From Anaerolineae bacterium (GTDB lineage: Bacteria > Chloroflexota > Anaerolineae > B4-G1 > SLSP01): a DNA stretch of 6,578 nt. The translations under genes and the position numbers were made by a program. Every line of letters starts with the position of its first letter. Position 1 is the stretch's first letter. Under the pieces are notes generated by a model. That model saw nothing but the letters and a program-made list of their open reading frames with translations, had not been told where the DNA came from and searched no databases. Below, piece after piece: positions 5,502-6,578 of this stretch. The DNA lies in contig JAFGNI010000698.1 in the NCBI GenBank assembly GCA_016927095.1, positions 1 through 6,578 on the forward strand, written 5' to 3'.

Positions 5502-5666
5502 TCAGGTATCCCACCGGTCGACACTTGCCCGGACCGGGCGGACGGCGTGCGGAGGATGGGCTCGCAAGCCGGCCCCTGGCCGGTCAGCCGCGCCCAGAGC
5601 GGGAGCGAGCCCGGCGGTGCCGTCGACATCGCCGCCGATACCGGTATCGAGGCGGATCCGGGTCAT
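5502..5666 (-). pseudogene. Possible decayed N-terminus of a nucleoside hydrolase (54 codons)
   Basis: An ATG at 5666, 15 nt after the isomerase stop, opens a 54-codon frame closed by TGA at 5504-5502. Its first 21 residues read MTRIRLDTGIGGDVDGTAGLA. Inosine-uridine-type nucleoside hydrolases begin with a very similar pattern, an Ile/Leu-rich strand then D-T-D-x-G-x-D-x-D-D-A-x-A-L. Here D9 and D16 are Gly, each explainable by one A-to-G change (GGT for GAT, GGC for GAC). The metal site would therefore be destroyed. After about residue 26 the frame is Ala/Pro/Arg-rich and no longer resembles the family. I interpret it as the stub of a deleted gene; a chance resemblance in GC-rich DNA remains possible. 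The rest of the 5484-5681 gap holds two short GC hairpins (5527-5539 and 5569-5583) and nothing else recognisable. Confidence 0.42.
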
Positions 5667-5681
5667 CGCGAAGCTTGCGCG

Positions 5682-6500
5682 TCAGCCGCGGCGGTTCGCG
5701 CTCAACACGGCGTTCAGATAACCGAGCGACTCGGCGGCGATCATCGCACTGCGGCTGACGGGATACTGCGAAGCGCCGATGATCTCCAGATTGATGGGAC
5801 CATCATAGCCGGCATCGGTCAGGACTTTGCAGTATGCAAAGAGATCAATCTCGCCTCTGCCGCAAGCTTGCTCCTCGGCCTTTCCGGGAGCGGGGCCGGG
5901 GCCGGAGTCACGGATGTGGACGTGGCGGACGCGGGAGACAACCTTCCGAAGTGCCTCGTGGGGCAGCTCGCCGCCGCGGTAGATATGGCTGGGATCCATG
6001 TCGATACCAAACCCAGGGGACGCTATCTCTGCCATTGCCTTCAGCGTCGTCGCCGTATCGTTGATGGAAGTGCCGATGTGGGCCTTGACGCACAGGCAGA
6101 CCCCGTGGGCCTCGGCCTCCTCGGCGAGGGCAGCAAGTCGTGCGATACATGCATCGAGGTCGGCTGGCACACCGCTCTTCCCTGAAGGACCGACATTGAT
6201 GCTGGAGATGCCCAGGGCCTCTCCAGCTTCGAAGGCCTGCCGCACCCGGACCTCGTCTAGCGGGCCAACCTCCATCGCCGAGACCGGCAGCTCGAATTCG
6301 TCGCGCAGGTTACGGATCAGCGGCGCATCCGCGCGCCAGCTGGCGAGGTGCAGATGTTCACCAAGGGGATCACCAAAGGCACCAAAGCCATCGAGCGCCG
6401 AGATCTCCAGGGCGTCGTAGCCCGCCCACTTGATATGTTGAAAAGCCGTCCGCAGATCGTGGCCGCCAAAAAGCACGGAGTTCACACCAAGCTGTAGCAC
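5682..6500 (-). CDS. Sugar phosphate isomerase/epimerase-like TIM-barrel protein (AP endonuclease 2 superfamily)
   Basis: A complete 272-residue xylose-isomerase-like TIM-barrel protein. These enzymes isomerise or epimerise sugars, inositol derivatives or hydroxypyruvate using a divalent metal. Family features are GYDALEISALDGFGAFG (27-43), GIDMDPSHIYRGGE (165-178) with D169 and H172, VRHVHIRDSG (191-200) with H195 and D198, and GYDGPINLEI (231-240) with E239. The position where many relatives have the metal-binding Glu of an E-x-H motif reads VKAH (138-141), so K139 stands there. I believe a subfamily shares this VKAH form, but cannot confirm it. The PEEQACGRGEIDL-like segment here is A-EEQACGRGEIDL (208-220). 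The start is GTG at 6500, supported by a perfect TAAGGAGGT. The gene probably belongs with the oxidoreductase and URO-D genes in a small-molecule catabolic locus; the substrate is unknown. Confidence 0.88.
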   Translation of the reverse strand: MLQLGVNSVLFGGHDLRTAFQHIKWAGYDALEISALDGFGAFGDPLGEHLHLASWRADAPLIRNLRDEFELPVSAMEVGPLDEVRVRQAFEAGEALGISSINVGPSGKSGVPADLDACIARLAALAEEAEAHGVCLCVKAHIGTSINDTATTLKAMAEIASPGFGIDMDPSHIYRGGELPHEALRKVVSRVRHVHIRDSGPGPAPGKAEEQACGRGEIDLFAYCKVLTDAGYDGPINLEIIGASQYPVSRSAMIAAESLGYLNAVLSANRRG

Positions 6501-6503
6501 GCT

Positions 6504-6512
6504 ACCTCCTTA
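6504..6512 (-). promoter_or_regulatory. Perfect Shine-Dalgarno deciding a GTG start
   Basis: TAAGGAGGT, fully complementary to the 16S rRNA 3' end, lies just upstream of the GTG at 6500 (4 nt between GGAGG and GTG). The next in-frame start, GTG at 6485, would be too far away, so 6500 is the likely start. Confidence 0.85.
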
Positions 6513-6528
6513 AGGTTCTGGGGAACCT
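6513..6528. other. Short hairpin directly upstream of the isomerase ribosome site
   Basis: aggttc (6513-6518) and gaacct (6523-6528) form a perfect 6-bp stem with a 4-base loop. It abuts the Shine-Dalgarno and overlaps the possible stop codon of the upstream gene. No T-run follows on the minus strand, so it is not an ordinary intrinsic terminator. It could be an operator half-site pair, a leader hairpin or chance. Confidence 0.45.
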
Positions 6529-6578
6529 AACAGAAAGACGGCTCGCGCAGAAGCGTGAGGTCCGCAAAGGGAAAGTGG
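6527..6578 (-). CDS. Possible C-terminal tail of an upstream gene (partial)
   Basis: Reading leftwards from the window edge, one frame gives HFPFADLTLLREPSFC then TAG at 6529-6527. That would place an upstream gene's stop 26 nt before the isomerase GTG, normal operon spacing. Sixteen residues are too few to assign a family, and a second frame (ending in GSPEP then TAA at 6512-6510) is also open, so this is tentative. Confidence 0.33.
   Translation of the reverse strand, partial: HFPFADLTLLREPSFC

Noticed and set aside
5527..5583. Two GC-rich hairpins (5527-5539 and 5569-5583) as possible intrinsic terminators
   Set aside because: Stems are only 5-6 bp with 3-base loops and no U-tract follows on the minus strand; expected by chance in this GC-rich spacer.
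4836..6185. 449-codon open frame on the plus strand across the MBL, spacer and isomerase region
   Set aside because: It runs antisense to two proteins with intact catalytic motifs, has no recognisable domain and a low-complexity Ala/Gly/Val/Asp-rich composition typical of antisense frames in GC-rich genes.

Overview
This is a GC-rich bacterial window in which every credible gene lies on the minus strand, so transcription runs from right to left. The gene content is a URO-D-like methyltransferase-family protein, an FAD oxidoreductase with the GGNASSEIRMH signature, a TIM-barrel sugar isomerase/epimerase-like enzyme, a lactonase-like metallo-beta-lactamase-fold protein and a GT-C-like polytopic membrane protein. 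That mix is typical of environmental, often uncultured, heterotrophic lineages such as Chloroflexota, Armatimonadota or Planctomycetota-like groups. No rRNA or other marker is present, so the phylum is an inference with low confidence.

Layout in the direction of transcription (right to left): (1) 6578-6527, a possible 3' tail of an upstream gene; (2) 6500-5682, a TIM-barrel isomerase/epimerase with a perfect Shine-Dalgarno and a GTG start; (3) 5666-5502, a 54-codon open frame whose first 20 residues look like a decayed nucleoside-hydrolase N-terminus; (4) 5483-4734, an MBL-fold hydrolase with a full metal-ligand set; (5) 4740-4680, a textbook sigma70-type promoter overlapping a perfect 10-bp inverted repeat; (6) 4677-4046, a VapBC toxin-antitoxin pair joined by an ATGA overlap; (7) 4049-3528, an unrecognised 173-residue protein whose GTG start overlaps the vapC stop (GTGA); (8) 3512-2382, a URO-D/MtaA-like protein; (9) 2381-2268, an intergenic mosaic of heptamer tandem and inverted repeats; (10) 2267-525, an FAD-dependent oxidoreductase with an extra C-terminal region; (11) 496-1, the N-terminal 165 residues of a polytopic membrane protein that continues out of the window.

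The isomerase, URO-D protein, FAD oxidoreductase and MBL hydrolase would fit a small-molecule (sugar or methylated/aryl compound) catabolic locus, but no substrate can be read from the sequence. A visibly more AT-rich vapBC module, with its own operator, sits in the middle of this cluster. The only convincing promoter in the window is the vapBC one, and the genes downstream of it are packed at -4 and +15 nt. The unknown protein and the URO-D gene may therefore be expressed by read-through from a toxin-antitoxin autoregulated promoter. That arrangement, the heptamer mosaic and the nucleoside-hydrolase remnant are the points most worth a second look. I see no RNA genes, CRISPR arrays, insertion sequences or convincing intrinsic terminators.
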